Positions 25,475-34,641 of a stretch of DNA of 64,000 nt are shown piece by piece. The notes beneath the pieces were generated by a model. That model ran no database searches. It had not been told where the DNA came from and was given only the letters and a program-made list of their open reading frames with translations. Within the stretch, counting starts at the first letter, position 1, and each line of letters starts with the position of its first letter. Source of the DNA: Flavobacterium swingsii (GTDB lineage Bacteria > Bacteroidota > Bacteroidia > Flavobacteriales > Flavobacteriaceae); NCBI RefSeq assembly GCF_900111965.1, contig NZ_FOJT01000003.1:310001-374000 (forward strand). The letters are read 5' to 3'. Position numbers and translations under genes: made by a program.

Positions 25475-28400
25475 ATGTTTAAAAAGCTGATTTTTTTGAT
25501 TGTATTTTTTGGTTTTTCTGGGCTTTACGCTCAAGAAATCAAAACCCCATACAAATCAAAGAAAATACTTGTTTCTCGAGATTCAATTCAAATTGATAGC
25601 ACAAGTATAAATGCTAGTTTTTTTAAATTGCTCGATGCCAAAGGCGAAGCTATTGACACTAGTTTTTATAAAGTAAATTTTTCAAAAGGAATTTTAACTT
25701 TCAAAAATAATTACAAAACTACCGATACACTAACCGTCCGTTATTTAAAATTTCCAGAATATTTAACCAAAGAATACACCATTTACGACAAAAGCCGAGT
25801 GGTAAATAACGATAACGGTCAGGGGAATTTATATAGAGTTTCTAATGATGGTTTCAAGAAATTTACACCATTAGAAGGACTTACAACTACAGGAAGTATT
25901 TCGCGAGGAATAACTGTTGGAAACAACCAAAACACATCAGTAAACTCAAATTTAGACCTTCAAATTACAGGTAAATTATCGGATAAAATAAGCTTGCGAG
26001 CTTCTATTCAAGACAGTAATATTCCTTTGCAAGAAGGCGGGTATTCTCAAAAATTAGACGAATTTGATCAAATTTTTATTGAACTTTTTTCAGACAAATG
26101 GAGCATCCGTGCAGGAGATTTATTTTTAGAAAACAGGAGATCCAGATTTCTAAATTTTAACAAAAAAGTACAAGGTTTGTCAACCCAATTTACCTTGGGA
26201 ACACCCGAAAAGAAAACCGAAATTTATGCCTCTGGAGCGATTGTTCGTGGACAATATGCAAAAAGTAATTTTGTAGGACAAGAAGGAAATCAAGGGCCAT
26301 ACAAACTAAAAGGGCCAAATGGAGAATTGTATATTTTGGTCATTTCAGGTTCAGAACGAGTTTATGTAAACGGAATTTTACTAAAACGAGGCGAAAACAA
26401 TCAATATACAATCGATTATAATGCCGGAGAAATTATTTTTACTTCACTTTTTCCGATTACTTCCGAAATGAGAATTACTATTGAATACCAGTTTTCCGAC
26501 AGAAATTATACAAGATTTGTAACTTATGTTGGCGCAAATCACGAACAAGAAAAATGGAGTTTGGGCGGTTACTTGTATTCTGAAAACGATGTGAAAAATC
26601 AGTCATTACAACAAAATTTATCGCCAGAACAAGCGCAAATATTAGCCGCAGCTGGTGATAATCAAAATGCGATGAATGCATCGTCAGCAATACTTGACAC
26701 GTATTCCGATAACAAAATTTTGTACAAAAAAGTAATGGTAGGTTTAGAAGAAACTTTCGAATATTCTACTAATTCGCTCGATGTTTTATATAGCGTAAAG
26801 TTTAGTTTTGTAGGCAATAACCAAGGAAATTATATTGTTTCGAACACCATTACAAACGGAAGAGTTTTCAAATATGTTGCGCCAATTGCTGGGATTCCGC
26901 AAGGAAATTATGAACCAATAATTAGACTAATTGCGCCAACAAAAATTCAAATTGCTACTGTTTTAGGAAAATACAATCCTAGCGAAAAAACAACTGTCGA
27001 TTTTGAAGTCGGAATTAGCAACAATGATAAAAACCTTTTTTCAGGAATTGATGATAATGAGAATCAAGGTTTAGCAGGAAAATTAAATTTCAAACAACGA
27101 TTATTGTCTAAAAAATGGCAAGTCGATCTCTTTGGGAATTATCAACTGATTCAAAAAAATTTCAAAACCATCGAAAGATTATTTACTATCGAATTTGATC
27201 GAGATTGGAACTTGTCAAATCCGTTAGGAAACCAAAGTTTGGTTACATCAGGACTATTGTTTTCTTTGGCAGGAAAATCTAATTGGAAATATCAGTTCGA
27301 AAAATTAGATTTCTCAGAAAGTTTTTCAGGAAATAGACAGGTAATTTCGGGTTATTACAAACATAAAAATTGGCTATTTTCTAACGATGGAAGTTTTCTA
27401 AATAGTGATGGAAACATTTCAACTTCTAAGTTTATTAGAAACCAAACTCAAACAAAATACCATTTTAATAAAAACTGGGTTGGCGGAAGTTTCAGGTTTG
27501 AAAATAACCAAGAAAAAGTAAAATTGACCAATCAGTTTTCTAATCTCAGTCAACGTTTTTCTGAATATGGTGCATTTATAGGAAGAGGCGATTCTACCAA
27601 AGTTTTTGTCGAATTAGGTTATCTAAATCGTGTAAATGATAGTTTGCAATTGGGCTTATTAAAACGTGTAAATTCTTCGCAATCCTATTATTTAAAATCG
27701 AAACTAATACAAACGGAGAAAAGTGATTTATCGGTTTTTATCAATTATAGAAACCTAAAATTTGAAGATATTGTTCGTGGAAATGAACCTTCGTTAAACT
27801 CAAGATTATTGTACAACGACAAGTTTTTTAATCAATTAATACAAACGACAACAGCATACGAAACGACTTCAGGAACGATTCCGCAACAAGAATTTAGTTT
27901 TCTCGAAGTAGATCCTGGAAAAGGAATTTATGCTTGGAATGATTATAACGGTAACGGAATTCAGGAAATTCAAGAGTTTGAAATTGCGGCTTTTCAGGAT
28001 CAAGCGAAGTACGTGAAAATATTTTTACCGAATCAGATTTTTATCAAAACACATCAAAATAAATTCTCGCAATCGCTCACTTTAAGTCCAATGCAATGGC
28101 AAAATTCGACAGGATTTAAGAAATTGTTGTCTTATTTTTATAATCAATCATCGTATTTGATAGAAAGAAAAATAAAACGAGAAAATGACAATTTCGATTT
28201 GAATCCGTTTTCAACAAATAACGAAAATTTATTGGGATTAAATTCGAGTATTCGCAACAGTTTGTTTTACAATCGAGGTAAACAAAACCACTCGGTAACT
28301 TATACTTTTATTACAAATAAGTTGAAAAATTTGCAATCTTCGGGAGAACAAGAAGCGAAAAATGCATCGCATCAGTTGCAATACGACCATTTGTTAAAAA

Positions 28401-28882
28401 AATATTGGTTGTTTACGTTGTCGGGAAAAATATCTGAAACCAGCAACAATTCCGAGAATTATGCTAGTAGAAATTTCGAAATAAAAGGCAATCAGTTAGA
28501 ACCTAAAATTTCGTATTTGTTTTCTAAAAATGCCAGTTTGGATATTTTTTACGAAAGACAAAACAAAGAGAATAAATTAGGTGATAACGAATCATTAAGG
28601 CAAAACAAATTTGGTACTTCATTTAGTTTTTCAAGCGAAAAGAAATTAACGATGAACGGCGAGTTCTCATGGTTTGATAATAAATTTATTGGAGACGAAT
28701 TTTCGCCAGTCGCTTTCCAAATGTTAGAAGGATTACAACCCGGAAAAAATATGACTTGGCGCTTGTTGTTACAAAAAAATCTTACGGAATATTTAGATAT
28801 TAACATTAATTATTTGGGAAGAAAAAGTGAAACAACAAATACAATTCACACGGGAAATATCCAATTAAGAGCTTATTTTTAA
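25475..28882 (+). CDS. Giant predicted outer-membrane beta-barrel protein
   Basis: 1135 residues, not assigned to a named family. MFKKLIFLIVFFGFSGLYAQ is a signal peptide. The N-terminal part looks like an Ig/beta domain. A segment around 150-200 (TTGSISRGITVGNNQNTSVN, LDLQITGKLSDKISLRASIQ) resembles the repeated blocks of large flavobacterial outer-membrane proteins such as SprA. From there to the C-terminus the sequence alternates aromatic and polar residues in strand-length pieces. It ends NTIHTGNIQLRAYF, a terminal aromatic residue as in barrel proteins. One region, DYNGNGIQEIQEFEIA, looks like a calcium-binding EF-like loop. Structural or export role is an inference. Confidence 0.75.
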   Translation: MFKKLIFLIVFFGFSGLYAQEIKTPYKSKKILVSRDSIQIDSTSINASFFKLLDAKGEAIDTSFYKVNFSKGILTFKNNYKTTDTLTVRYLKFPEYLTKEYTIYDKSRVVNNDNGQGNLYRVSNDGFKKFTPLEGLTTTGSISRGITVGNNQNTSVNSNLDLQITGKLSDKISLRASIQDSNIPLQEGGYSQKLDEFDQIFIELFSDKWSIRAGDLFLENRRSRFLNFNKKVQGLSTQFTLGTPEKKTEIYASGAIVRGQYAKSNFVGQEGNQGPYKLKGPNGELYILVISGSERVYVNGILLKRGENNQYTIDYNAGEIIFTSLFPITSEMRITIEYQFSDRNYTRFVTYVGANHEQEKWSLGGYLYSENDVKNQSLQQNLSPEQAQILAAAGDNQNAMNASSAILDTYSDNKILYKKVMVGLEETFEYSTNSLDVLYSVKFSFVGNNQGNYIVSNTITNGRVFKYVAPIAGIPQGNYEPIIRLIAPTKIQIATVLGKYNPSEKTTVDFEVGISNNDKNLFSGIDDNENQGLAGKLNFKQRLLSKKWQVDLFGNYQLIQKNFKTIERLFTIEFDRDWNLSNPLGNQSLVTSGLLFSLAGKSNWKYQFEKLDFSESFSGNRQVISGYYKHKNWLFSNDGSFLNSDGNISTSKFIRNQTQTKYHFNKNWVGGSFRFENNQEKVKLTNQFSNLSQRFSEYGAFIGRGDSTKVFVELGYLNRVNDSLQLGLLKRVNSSQSYYLKSKLIQTEKSDLSVFINYRNLKFEDIVRGNEPSLNSRLLYNDKFFNQLIQTTTAYETTSGTIPQQEFSFLEVDPGKGIYAWNDYNGNGIQEIQEFEIAAFQDQAKYVKIFLPNQIFIKTHQNKFSQSLTLSPMQWQNSTGFKKLLSYFYNQSSYLIERKIKRENDNFDLNPFSTNNENLLGLNSSIRNSLFYNRGKQNHSVTYTFITNKLKNLQSSGEQEAKNASHQLQYDHLLKKYWLFTLSGKISETSNNSENYASRNFEIKGNQLEPKISYLFSKNASLDIFYERQNKENKLGDNESLRQNKFGTSFSFSSEKKLTMNGEFSWFDNKFIGDEFSPVAFQMLEGLQPGKNMTWRLLLQKNLTEYLDININYLGRKSETTNTIHTGNIQLRAYF

Positions 28883-28950
28883 GTTTAGGCATGCTTTTTG
28901 TAAAAAAAATACTAATTTTAAATAATCAAACTATAAAAATTTATCAAATC

Positions 28951-29532
28951 ATGAAAAAAATCTTATTGTTATGTATGGTTTTTGTTTTTTCAAACAGCTT
29001 TTTTGCTCAAGAAACAGAAACAGCGGCTCAAAAAGCAAAAACTGAAAAAGCAGCAAAGGCTAAAGAAAAGGCAGCTGCTAAAAAAGAAGCGCTTAAAAAA
29101 GAAAAAGCAGAAGCTAAAAAAGCTGCAACAAAAGAAAAAGCCGATGCTAAAAAAGAAGCTGCTAAAGCAAAAAAAGCAGAAGATGTTAAAGCTAAAAAGG
29201 AAACCCCAATAAAAGCTACAAAAGGCAAAGCAAAAGCCGAAGTAAATAAAGTTGATGCCAAAGTAAAAGACGAATCTAATAAGGCAAAAACCAAAACTAA
29301 AAAAGCTACTGAAGAAAAAGTAGCTAAACCTGCAAAAGAAGTTAAAGCGAAAACAACAAAAACCGTTGCTAAAAAAGAAAGAGTTTCAACTGAAAAAGCA
29401 AATCCTAATACAACAGACAAAGTAACAGGTGAGTATAATGGAAAGAAAGTTTTTACTGGACCACGCGGTGGAAGATACTATATCAATAAAAACGGAAACA
29501 AAACTTATATTGATGACGAGCAAGGAAACTAA
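28951..29532 (+). CDS. Exported Lys/Ala-rich protein with C-terminal basic adaptor-like domain
   Basis: 193 residues from MKKILLLCMVFVFSNSFFAQ (signal peptide); an ATG 20 codons earlier gives no leader. Residues about 25-150 are almost entirely Lys, Ala and Glu, predicted as a long charged helix or coiled coil resembling histone-like/TolA-type linkers. The C-terminal 35 residues (GEYNGKKVFTGPRGGRYYIN and onward to NKTYID) match the short domain known as PBCV-specific basic adaptor, found also in bacterial exported proteins. It may bind DNA, glycans or acidic surfaces by charge. It follows the barrel gene by about 70 bp and has a terminator behind it. Confidence 0.75.
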   Translation: MKKILLLCMVFVFSNSFFAQETETAAQKAKTEKAAKAKEKAAAKKEALKKEKAEAKKAATKEKADAKKEAAKAKKAEDVKAKKETPIKATKGKAKAEVNKVDAKVKDESNKAKTKTKKATEEKVAKPAKEVKAKTTKTVAKKERVSTEKANPNTTDKVTGEYNGKKVFTGPRGGRYYINKNGNKTYIDDEQGN

Positions 29533-29553
29533 TCTTTATCTATAAAATTAAAG

Positions 29554-29585
29554 AATGGTCGCGTTTTTCGTGGCCATTTTTGTTT
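29554..29585 (+). terminator. Terminator after the Lys/Ala-rich protein gene
   Basis: Stem AATGGTCGCG / CGTGGCCATT with two G-T wobbles and a T5 loop, followed by TTTTGTTTTT. Confidence 0.7.
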
Positions 29586-29623
29586 TTAAGATATTCAGAA
29601 ATTTTTTTGTTATGATTAAATTG

Positions 29624-29631
29624 TATTTTTG
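29624..29631 (+). promoter_or_regulatory. -7 element upstream of the GH13 lipoprotein gene
   Basis: TATTTTTG, exact TAnnTTTG, 34 bp before the ATG. Confidence 0.45.
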
Positions 29632-29665
29632 ACATTCTTATTCAAAAGACAAAATCAAGGTTAGC

Positions 29666-31072
29666 ATGAAAAAAATATTTATAGCGATATTCCTTTTTTC
29701 TTTTTTTATCAATTGTAAAAAAGAAGAATCAAAAATCACAGCAGAAAAAAAAATAGAAATAACTCCAATATCATCAGAAATGGCTGAAAATGGAGTTATT
29801 TACGAAGCAAATATTCGTCAATATTCGCCCGAAGGAACTTTTAATGCGTTTACCAAAGACATTCCTAAACTTAAAAAGTTAGGCATAAAAATCCTTTGGC
29901 TTATGCCAATTAACGAAATTGGAATTAAGAATCGAAAAGCAAAAATAGATTTATCTGTCGATGATATTACCGATTCGATAGAAAAGCAAAAATATCTCGG
30001 AAATCCTTATTCCGTAAAAAATTACAGAAGTATAAATCCTGATTTTGGTACAAAAGCTGACTTACTAAAACTTATAAAAACAGCCCACAAAAACGGAATT
30101 TACATCATTTTAGACTGGGTTGCCAACCGTACTGCTTGGGATCACGCTTGGATCACGCAACATCCAGAATATTACACGCATGACAAAGAAGGAAATATAA
30201 TGTCGCCTTATGGATGGAAAGACGTTGCGGAGTTAGATTACAATAATCCAAATCTTCGCAAGGCTATGTTTGATGAAATGAAATATTGGCTCACAACCTA
30301 TAATATTGATGGTTTCCGTTGTGATTTAGCTGCCGAAATTCCAACAGATTTTTGGGAAAATACAAGAGCCGAATTAAATAAAATCAAACCCATATTCATG
30401 TTAATGCAAGCGCAAAAACCTAAGCTGATGGTAAACGCTTTTGATATGCAATATGGTTGGGAATCTCATTATATTTTTAATGAAATTGTAAAAGGTGAAA
30501 AGACCGCAAAAGATTTTGATAATTTGATGAAAAAGAATGATTCGTTGTATCAAAAAGATGATATAAATATGAATTTTACGTCCAATCATGATGAAAATTT
30601 CTGGAACGGAACCGAATATGAAAGATTAGGAAATGCCACCGAAACCTTTGCTGCGCTTACTTATGTAATGCCAGGAATGCCATTAATTTATAGTGGACAA
30701 GAATACGATTCGAACAAAAGATTACCCTTGTACGAAAAAGATACGATTCCTTATACGGTTGGAAATATGATGTCTATTTATGAGAAATTAGGCAAGCTAA
30801 AAACCGAAAATGAAGCTTTAAATGGCGGAAAAAATCCAGCTTCTTACAATCGTTTGTTAACTTCAAATGATGTTGACATTCTTGCTTTCGAAAGAGAGAA
30901 AAACGACAAAAAAGTTATTTTTATAGGTAATCTATCAAAAACAAACAAATCATTTATAGTTCCAATCGAAGGAGTTTTTACCGATTATATGTTAGGTACA
31001 AAAAATGAATTTGTAAAGAATCAGAAAATGAATTTCAATCCTTGGGAATATAAAATTCTAATTGCAGAATAA
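29666..31072 (+). CDS. GH13 alpha-amylase-family lipoprotein with substituted acid/base residue
   Basis: 468 residues. MKKIFIAIFLFSFFINCKKE has a lipobox-like end (FFINC), so the protein is probably a lipoprotein. A GH13 barrel follows, with ILDWVANRTAWDHAWI (region I), GFRCDLAAE with the nucleophile Asp at D220, and FTSNHDENFW with the third catalytic Asp at D309. In region III the general acid Glu, normally in a (A)E(A/W) context, is replaced: the segment reads FMLMQAQKPKLM, with Q248 at the expected position. Without that Glu, hydrolysis should be strongly impaired, so it may be a binding or transfer protein or an inactive homologue. It is followed by a GDPD gene 4 bp later. Confidence 0.85.
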   Translation: MKKIFIAIFLFSFFINCKKEESKITAEKKIEITPISSEMAENGVIYEANIRQYSPEGTFNAFTKDIPKLKKLGIKILWLMPINEIGIKNRKAKIDLSVDDITDSIEKQKYLGNPYSVKNYRSINPDFGTKADLLKLIKTAHKNGIYIILDWVANRTAWDHAWITQHPEYYTHDKEGNIMSPYGWKDVAELDYNNPNLRKAMFDEMKYWLTTYNIDGFRCDLAAEIPTDFWENTRAELNKIKPIFMLMQAQKPKLMVNAFDMQYGWESHYIFNEIVKGEKTAKDFDNLMKKNDSLYQKDDINMNFTSNHDENFWNGTEYERLGNATETFAALTYVMPGMPLIYSGQEYDSNKRLPLYEKDTIPYTVGNMMSIYEKLGKLKTENEALNGGKNPASYNRLLTSNDVDILAFEREKNDKKVIFIGNLSKTNKSFIVPIEGVFTDYMLGTKNEFVKNQKMNFNPWEYKILIAE

Positions 31073-31076
31073 ACTT

Positions 31077-31736
31077 ATGCTAAAAATAGGACATCGCGGA
31101 GCAAAAGGATATGTTGCCGAAAACACTTTGGCTTCTTTTCAAAAAGCAATAGAACTAAAAGTTGACGGAATCGAACTCGACGTACATTTAAGTTCCGACG
31201 GAGAAATTATGGTTATTCACGACGAAACTATCGATAGAACTACAAGCGGAAATGGTTTGGTAAAAAACTTCACTTCCTTAGAATTAAAGCAATTCGGAAT
31301 TCCAACATTAACCGAAGTTTTAGATTTGATGAATCATCATTTTTTCGTGAATATCGAACTAAAAAGTAATGATTCAGTCGGAAAAGTAATAACTTTAATA
31401 GAAAAACAGGTTTCTGAAAAGAATTGGAATTACAATAGTTTTATGATTTCTAGTTTTCTTTGGACTGATTTAGAAGTTGTTTCACAAACAAATAATCAAA
31501 TTAAAATAGGCGTTTTAACCGAAGACTCAATCGAAAAAGCATTAACTTTTGCTAGAGAAATTAAAGCATTTAGCATAAATCCATATTTTAAATTACTGAA
31601 TTCTGAAAATGTAAAATTGATGCATAATGAAGGATTTCAAATTCATACTTGGACAGTAAATTCGCCAGAAGATATTACCTTTGCCAAATCATTGCATGTC
31701 GATGCAATAATTTCCGATTTTCCAGATAAAATATAA
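31077..31736 (+). CDS. Glycerophosphodiester phosphodiesterase
   Basis: 219 residues from MLKIGHRGAKG; an upstream alternative start is not ATG. The GDPD motifs are IGHRGAKGYVAENT (catalytic His), ELDVHLSSDGEIMVIHDETI (metal Glu/Asp and second His), NIELK, and a C-terminal HTWTVNSPEDI. It hydrolyses glycerophosphodiesters to glycerol 3-phosphate and an alcohol. No signal peptide, so cytoplasmic, unlike periplasmic GlpQ. It starts 4 bp after the GH13 gene, and its stop overlaps the next start (TAATG), so the three form one operon. Confidence 0.93.
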   Translation: MLKIGHRGAKGYVAENTLASFQKAIELKVDGIELDVHLSSDGEIMVIHDETIDRTTSGNGLVKNFTSLELKQFGIPTLTEVLDLMNHHFFVNIELKSNDSVGKVITLIEKQVSEKNWNYNSFMISSFLWTDLEVVSQTNNQIKIGVLTEDSIEKALTFAREIKAFSINPYFKLLNSENVKLMHNEGFQIHTWTVNSPEDITFAKSLHVDAIISDFPDKI

Positions 31737-32953
31737 TGAATTCAAAATACGATATAATTATAGTAGGCGGTGGTGCTGCAGGATTTTTTGCAGCCATAAA
31801 TATTGTCGAAAATAACCCAAAAACTAAAGTTTGCATTCTCGAACGTGGACAAGAAGTGCTAACCAAAGTCAGGATTTCTGGTGGTGGTCGTTGTAATGTG
31901 ACGCACGCTTGTTTTGTGCCAAATGATTTAGTCAAATTTTATCCTCGTGGTGAAAAAGAACTTCGTGGACCTTTTCATCAGTTTTGCTCTGGAGATACGA
32001 TTGATTGGTTCGAAAAACACGGAGTCGAACTCAAAATTGAAGACGATGGACGCATGTTTCCTGTATCAAATTCATCACAAACCATAATCGATTGTTTTCT
32101 TGCAGCTACAAAAAAGCTAGGAATAGACGTATTGACGGGTCAAAGTGTACAATCTATTTTCAAAAGCGAAGATTATTGGAAAGTAGAAACCAATCACGAA
32201 ACATTTGCTTGCAAAAAAATAATAATGACCACAGGAAGCAATCCTAAAATATGGGAAATGCTTCAAAACTTAGGACATTCAGTTGTCGAGCCCGTTCCGT
32301 CCTTATTTACTTTTAATATTAAAGATGCGAGAATTAAAGATTTAATGGGACTTTCGGCAGTAGCTTCAGTGAAAGTTAAAAATTCAAAGCTCGAAGCTTC
32401 CGGACCATTACTTATTACGCATTGGGGAATGTCTGGGCCAGGAATTTTAAGGCTTTCTGCTTGGGGAGCCAGAGAATTGGCTGACAAAAAATACCAGTTC
32501 GCCATTGTAGTTAATTGGTTAAATGATAAAACATTCGAAGAAACAGCAACAATTTTAAGAGAATTAAAACTCGAGCATTCCAAAAAAGCAGTTTCTAAAA
32601 AATCACCATTTGATTTGCCAAATAGATTGTGGGAAAGTATTGTTTTAGCTTCACAAATAGATGCAGAATCAAAATGGGCGGATTTGACGAAAAATCAACT
32701 TACTAATTTGACTAATCAACTCACAAATGCTGATTTTCAAGTGAATGGGAAAAGTACTTTCAAAGAAGAATTTGTAACGGCTGGTGGAATAGATTTAAAA
32801 GAAATAAATTTTAAAACTATGGAAAGTAAAGTCTTGCCAAGTCTCTATTTTGCTGGCGAAATTGTAAATATCGATGCAATTACTGGTGGATTCAATTTTC
32901 AAAATGCTTGGACAAGCGGGTTTATTGTAGCAAATTCAGTTCTTGAAAATTAA
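31736..32953 (+). CDS. HI0933-type flavoprotein, NAD(P)/FAD-dependent oxidoreductase
   Basis: 405 residues. N-terminal dinucleotide-binding motif IIVGGGAAGFFAAINI, then RISGGGRCNVTHA, the hallmark of the HI0933/YhiN family. The C-terminal ITGGFNFQNAWTSGFIVAN closes the FAD-binding site. Members are often annotated as aminoacetone oxidase family or BaiN-type reductases; true substrates are mostly unknown. The start codon overlaps the GDPD stop by one base, giving translational coupling. The 3' end overlaps the convergent tspO gene by 4 bp. Confidence 0.9.
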   Translation: MNSKYDIIIVGGGAAGFFAAINIVENNPKTKVCILERGQEVLTKVRISGGGRCNVTHACFVPNDLVKFYPRGEKELRGPFHQFCSGDTIDWFEKHGVELKIEDDGRMFPVSNSSQTIIDCFLAATKKLGIDVLTGQSVQSIFKSEDYWKVETNHETFACKKIIMTTGSNPKIWEMLQNLGHSVVEPVPSLFTFNIKDARIKDLMGLSAVASVKVKNSKLEASGPLLITHWGMSGPGILRLSAWGARELADKKYQFAIVVNWLNDKTFEETATILRELKLEHSKKAVSKKSPFDLPNRLWESIVLASQIDAESKWADLTKNQLTNLTNQLTNADFQVNGKSTFKEEFVTAGGIDLKEINFKTMESKVLPSLYFAGEIVNIDAITGGFNFQNAWTSGFIVANSVLEN

Positions 32954-33465
32954 GAGTTTAAATACCAAATACTTCCGTTTAAAACAGTAGCAAAACTCAC
33001 CCAAACTAAATAAGGTAAAAGTAATTTTGAAGCAAAATTATCTATTTTATTAAAAGCTTTTATGGTTTCAAAAATCATTAACCAAAGCAATGAAATTTCT
33101 ATTAAAGCTAGGAAAGGATTGCATAATTTGAAGAATAAAATAGACCATAAAGCATTTAATAATAGTTGAATACCAAAAATGAACATTGCTTTTTTAATGA
33201 TTTCTCTACTTCTTCTACTTTGACTTTTATTACTCCAAATAATAGCAAAACTATAACCCATTAGAATGTATAAAACTATCCAAACAGGAGCGAAAATCCA
33301 ACTTGGTGGATGAAAAAAAGGTTTTTCTAAAGTCAAAAACCAACTGTCTACAGATGATTGCGTTGCTAAGCTAGACAAGAATCCAACTAATACGCAAACT
33401 GAAATTGAAATAATTATTTTGGTTAAATCTGCTTTTTTCAAGGGAGTTTGTTGATAAATTTTCAT
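32950..33465 (-). CDS. tspO: TspO/MBR family protein
   Basis: 171 residues, five predicted membrane helices. Conserved segments are FHPPSWIFAPVWIVLYILMG in the first loop and QLLLNALWSILFF, and the aromatic-rich C-terminal helices (LLPYLVWVSFATVLNGSIWYLN) match the tryptophan-rich sensory protein family. Members bind porphyrins and cholesterol-like molecules and modulate stress or tetrapyrrole metabolism. It converges with the flavoprotein gene, overlapping its end by 4 bp. No nearby tetrapyrrole gene points to a specific role. Confidence 0.92.
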   Translation of the reverse strand: MKIYQQTPLKKADLTKIIISISVCVLVGFLSSLATQSSVDSWFLTLEKPFFHPPSWIFAPVWIVLYILMGYSFAIIWSNKSQSRRSREIIKKAMFIFGIQLLLNALWSILFFKLCNPFLALIEISLLWLMIFETIKAFNKIDNFASKLLLPYLVWVSFATVLNGSIWYLNS

Positions 33466-33515
33466 TACAAATTAATAATAAACTATTTTAAAAAACAAAG
33501 AATTGTTAAAAAAAG

Positions 33516-33523
33516 TATCTTTG
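33516..33523 (+). promoter_or_regulatory. -7 element upstream of mvaD
   Basis: TATCTTTG, exact TAnnTTTG, 15 bp before the ATG, implying a very short leader of about 10 nt. Confidence 0.5.
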
Positions 33524-33538
33524 CTTAAATTTTAAAAT

Positions 33539-34630
33539 ATGATTTTAGAAAAGAATTTTTTAATACAAAATCAACCGATTACGATAGATAATGGAAGCTT
33601 TCAATGGAGTGCACCCAGTAATATTGCCTTGGTAAAATATTGGGGAAAGAAAGAAAACCAGATTCCGGCGAATCCATCAATAAGTTTCACGTTGAATAAT
33701 TGCAAAACAATTACAAAATTAGCTTTTGTTAAAAGGAATAATGATAGTGGTTTCTCATTCGATTTACTATTTGAAGGAAAACCAAAAGAAGATTTTAAAC
33801 CTAAAATTCAAAAGTTTTTTGAAAGAATTGAAGTGTATTGTCCGTTTCTAAAAGAATTTCATTTCACGATTGATACTCAAAATACTTTTCCGCACAGCTC
33901 AGGAATCGCTTCGTCTGCATCAGGAATGGCGGCTTTGGCGATGAATATTATGAGTTTAGAAAAGGCTTTGAATCCTTCAATTACCGAAGAATATTTTTAC
34001 CAGAAAGCCTCATTTTTGGCGCGTTTAGGTTCAGGAAGTGCGTGCCGAAGCGTAAAAGGCAGCGTTGTAGCTTGGGGAAATCATGTAGAAATTGCTGGAA
34101 GTTCAGATTTGTTTGGCGTTGAATTTCCATCAACAATTCATCAAGATTTCAAGAATTACCAAGATACAATTTTGTTGGTAGACAAAGGAGAAAAGCAAGT
34201 TTCGAGTACCGTTGGGCATGATTTGATGCACAATCACCCTTACGCTAACAGAAGATTTGAGCAAGCGCACGAAAACTTATCTAAAATAAAAACAGTTTTA
34301 GAAAACGGAAATCTAGATGAATTTATCAAAATTGTTGAAAGCGAAGCCTTGACTTTACACGCAATGATGATGACTTCGATGCCATATTTTATTCTGATGA
34401 AACCAAATACATTAGAAATCATTAATAAAATCTGGAAATTTAGAAACGAAAACAACATTCCGGTTTGTTTCACGTTAGACGCTGGAGCCAATGTTCATGT
34501 TTTGTATCCTGAAAATGTAAAAGAAAAAGTATTGCAATTTATTAAGGACGAATTAGTTGGCTATTGTCAAAATGGTCAGTACATTTGTGACGAAATTGGA
34601 TTAGGGAGTCAATTGATAATGGATAATTAA
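33539..34630 (+). CDS. mvaD: Diphosphomevalonate decarboxylase
   Basis: GHMP-superfamily enzyme, 363 residues; turns mevalonate diphosphate into isopentenyl diphosphate. Family motifs are SNIALVKYWGKKENQIPANP, SSGIASSASGMAALAMN (the ATP-binding GHMP loop) and RLGSGSACRSVKGSVVAWG. The last five codons (LIMDN plus stop) are encoded by the inverted repeat that precedes the four-helix-bundle gene, so the C-terminus has been altered by that insertion. It heads a cluster mvaD, mvk-like, UbiA prenyltransferase interrupted by that gene. This supports mevalonate-derived isoprenoids in the organism. Confidence 0.95.
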   Translation: MILEKNFLIQNQPITIDNGSFQWSAPSNIALVKYWGKKENQIPANPSISFTLNNCKTITKLAFVKRNNDSGFSFDLLFEGKPKEDFKPKIQKFFERIEVYCPFLKEFHFTIDTQNTFPHSSGIASSASGMAALAMNIMSLEKALNPSITEEYFYQKASFLARLGSGSACRSVKGSVVAWGNHVEIAGSSDLFGVEFPSTIHQDFKNYQDTILLVDKGEKQVSSTVGHDLMHNHPYANRRFEQAHENLSKIKTVLENGNLDEFIKIVESEALTLHAMMMTSMPYFILMKPNTLEIINKIWKFRNENNIPVCFTLDAGANVHVLYPENVKEKVLQFIKDELVGYCQNGQYICDEIGLGSQLIMDN

Positions 34631-34641
34631 CAATTGATAAT
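34611..34641 (+). repeat. Left inverted repeat flanking the four-helix-bundle gene
   Basis: AATTGATAATGGATAATTAA and the following 11 bases pair with the reverse complement of 34996-35026 at 27 of 31 positions. It overlaps the 3' end of mvaD and the start of the four-helix gene. Confidence 0.85.

Noticed and set aside
29028..29420. 130-codon minus-strand frame inside the Lys/Ala-rich gene
   Set aside because: It is the mirror of the AAA/GCA repeats of the real gene; composition is pure Ala/Phe/Leu/Ser and no start signal or family features exist.
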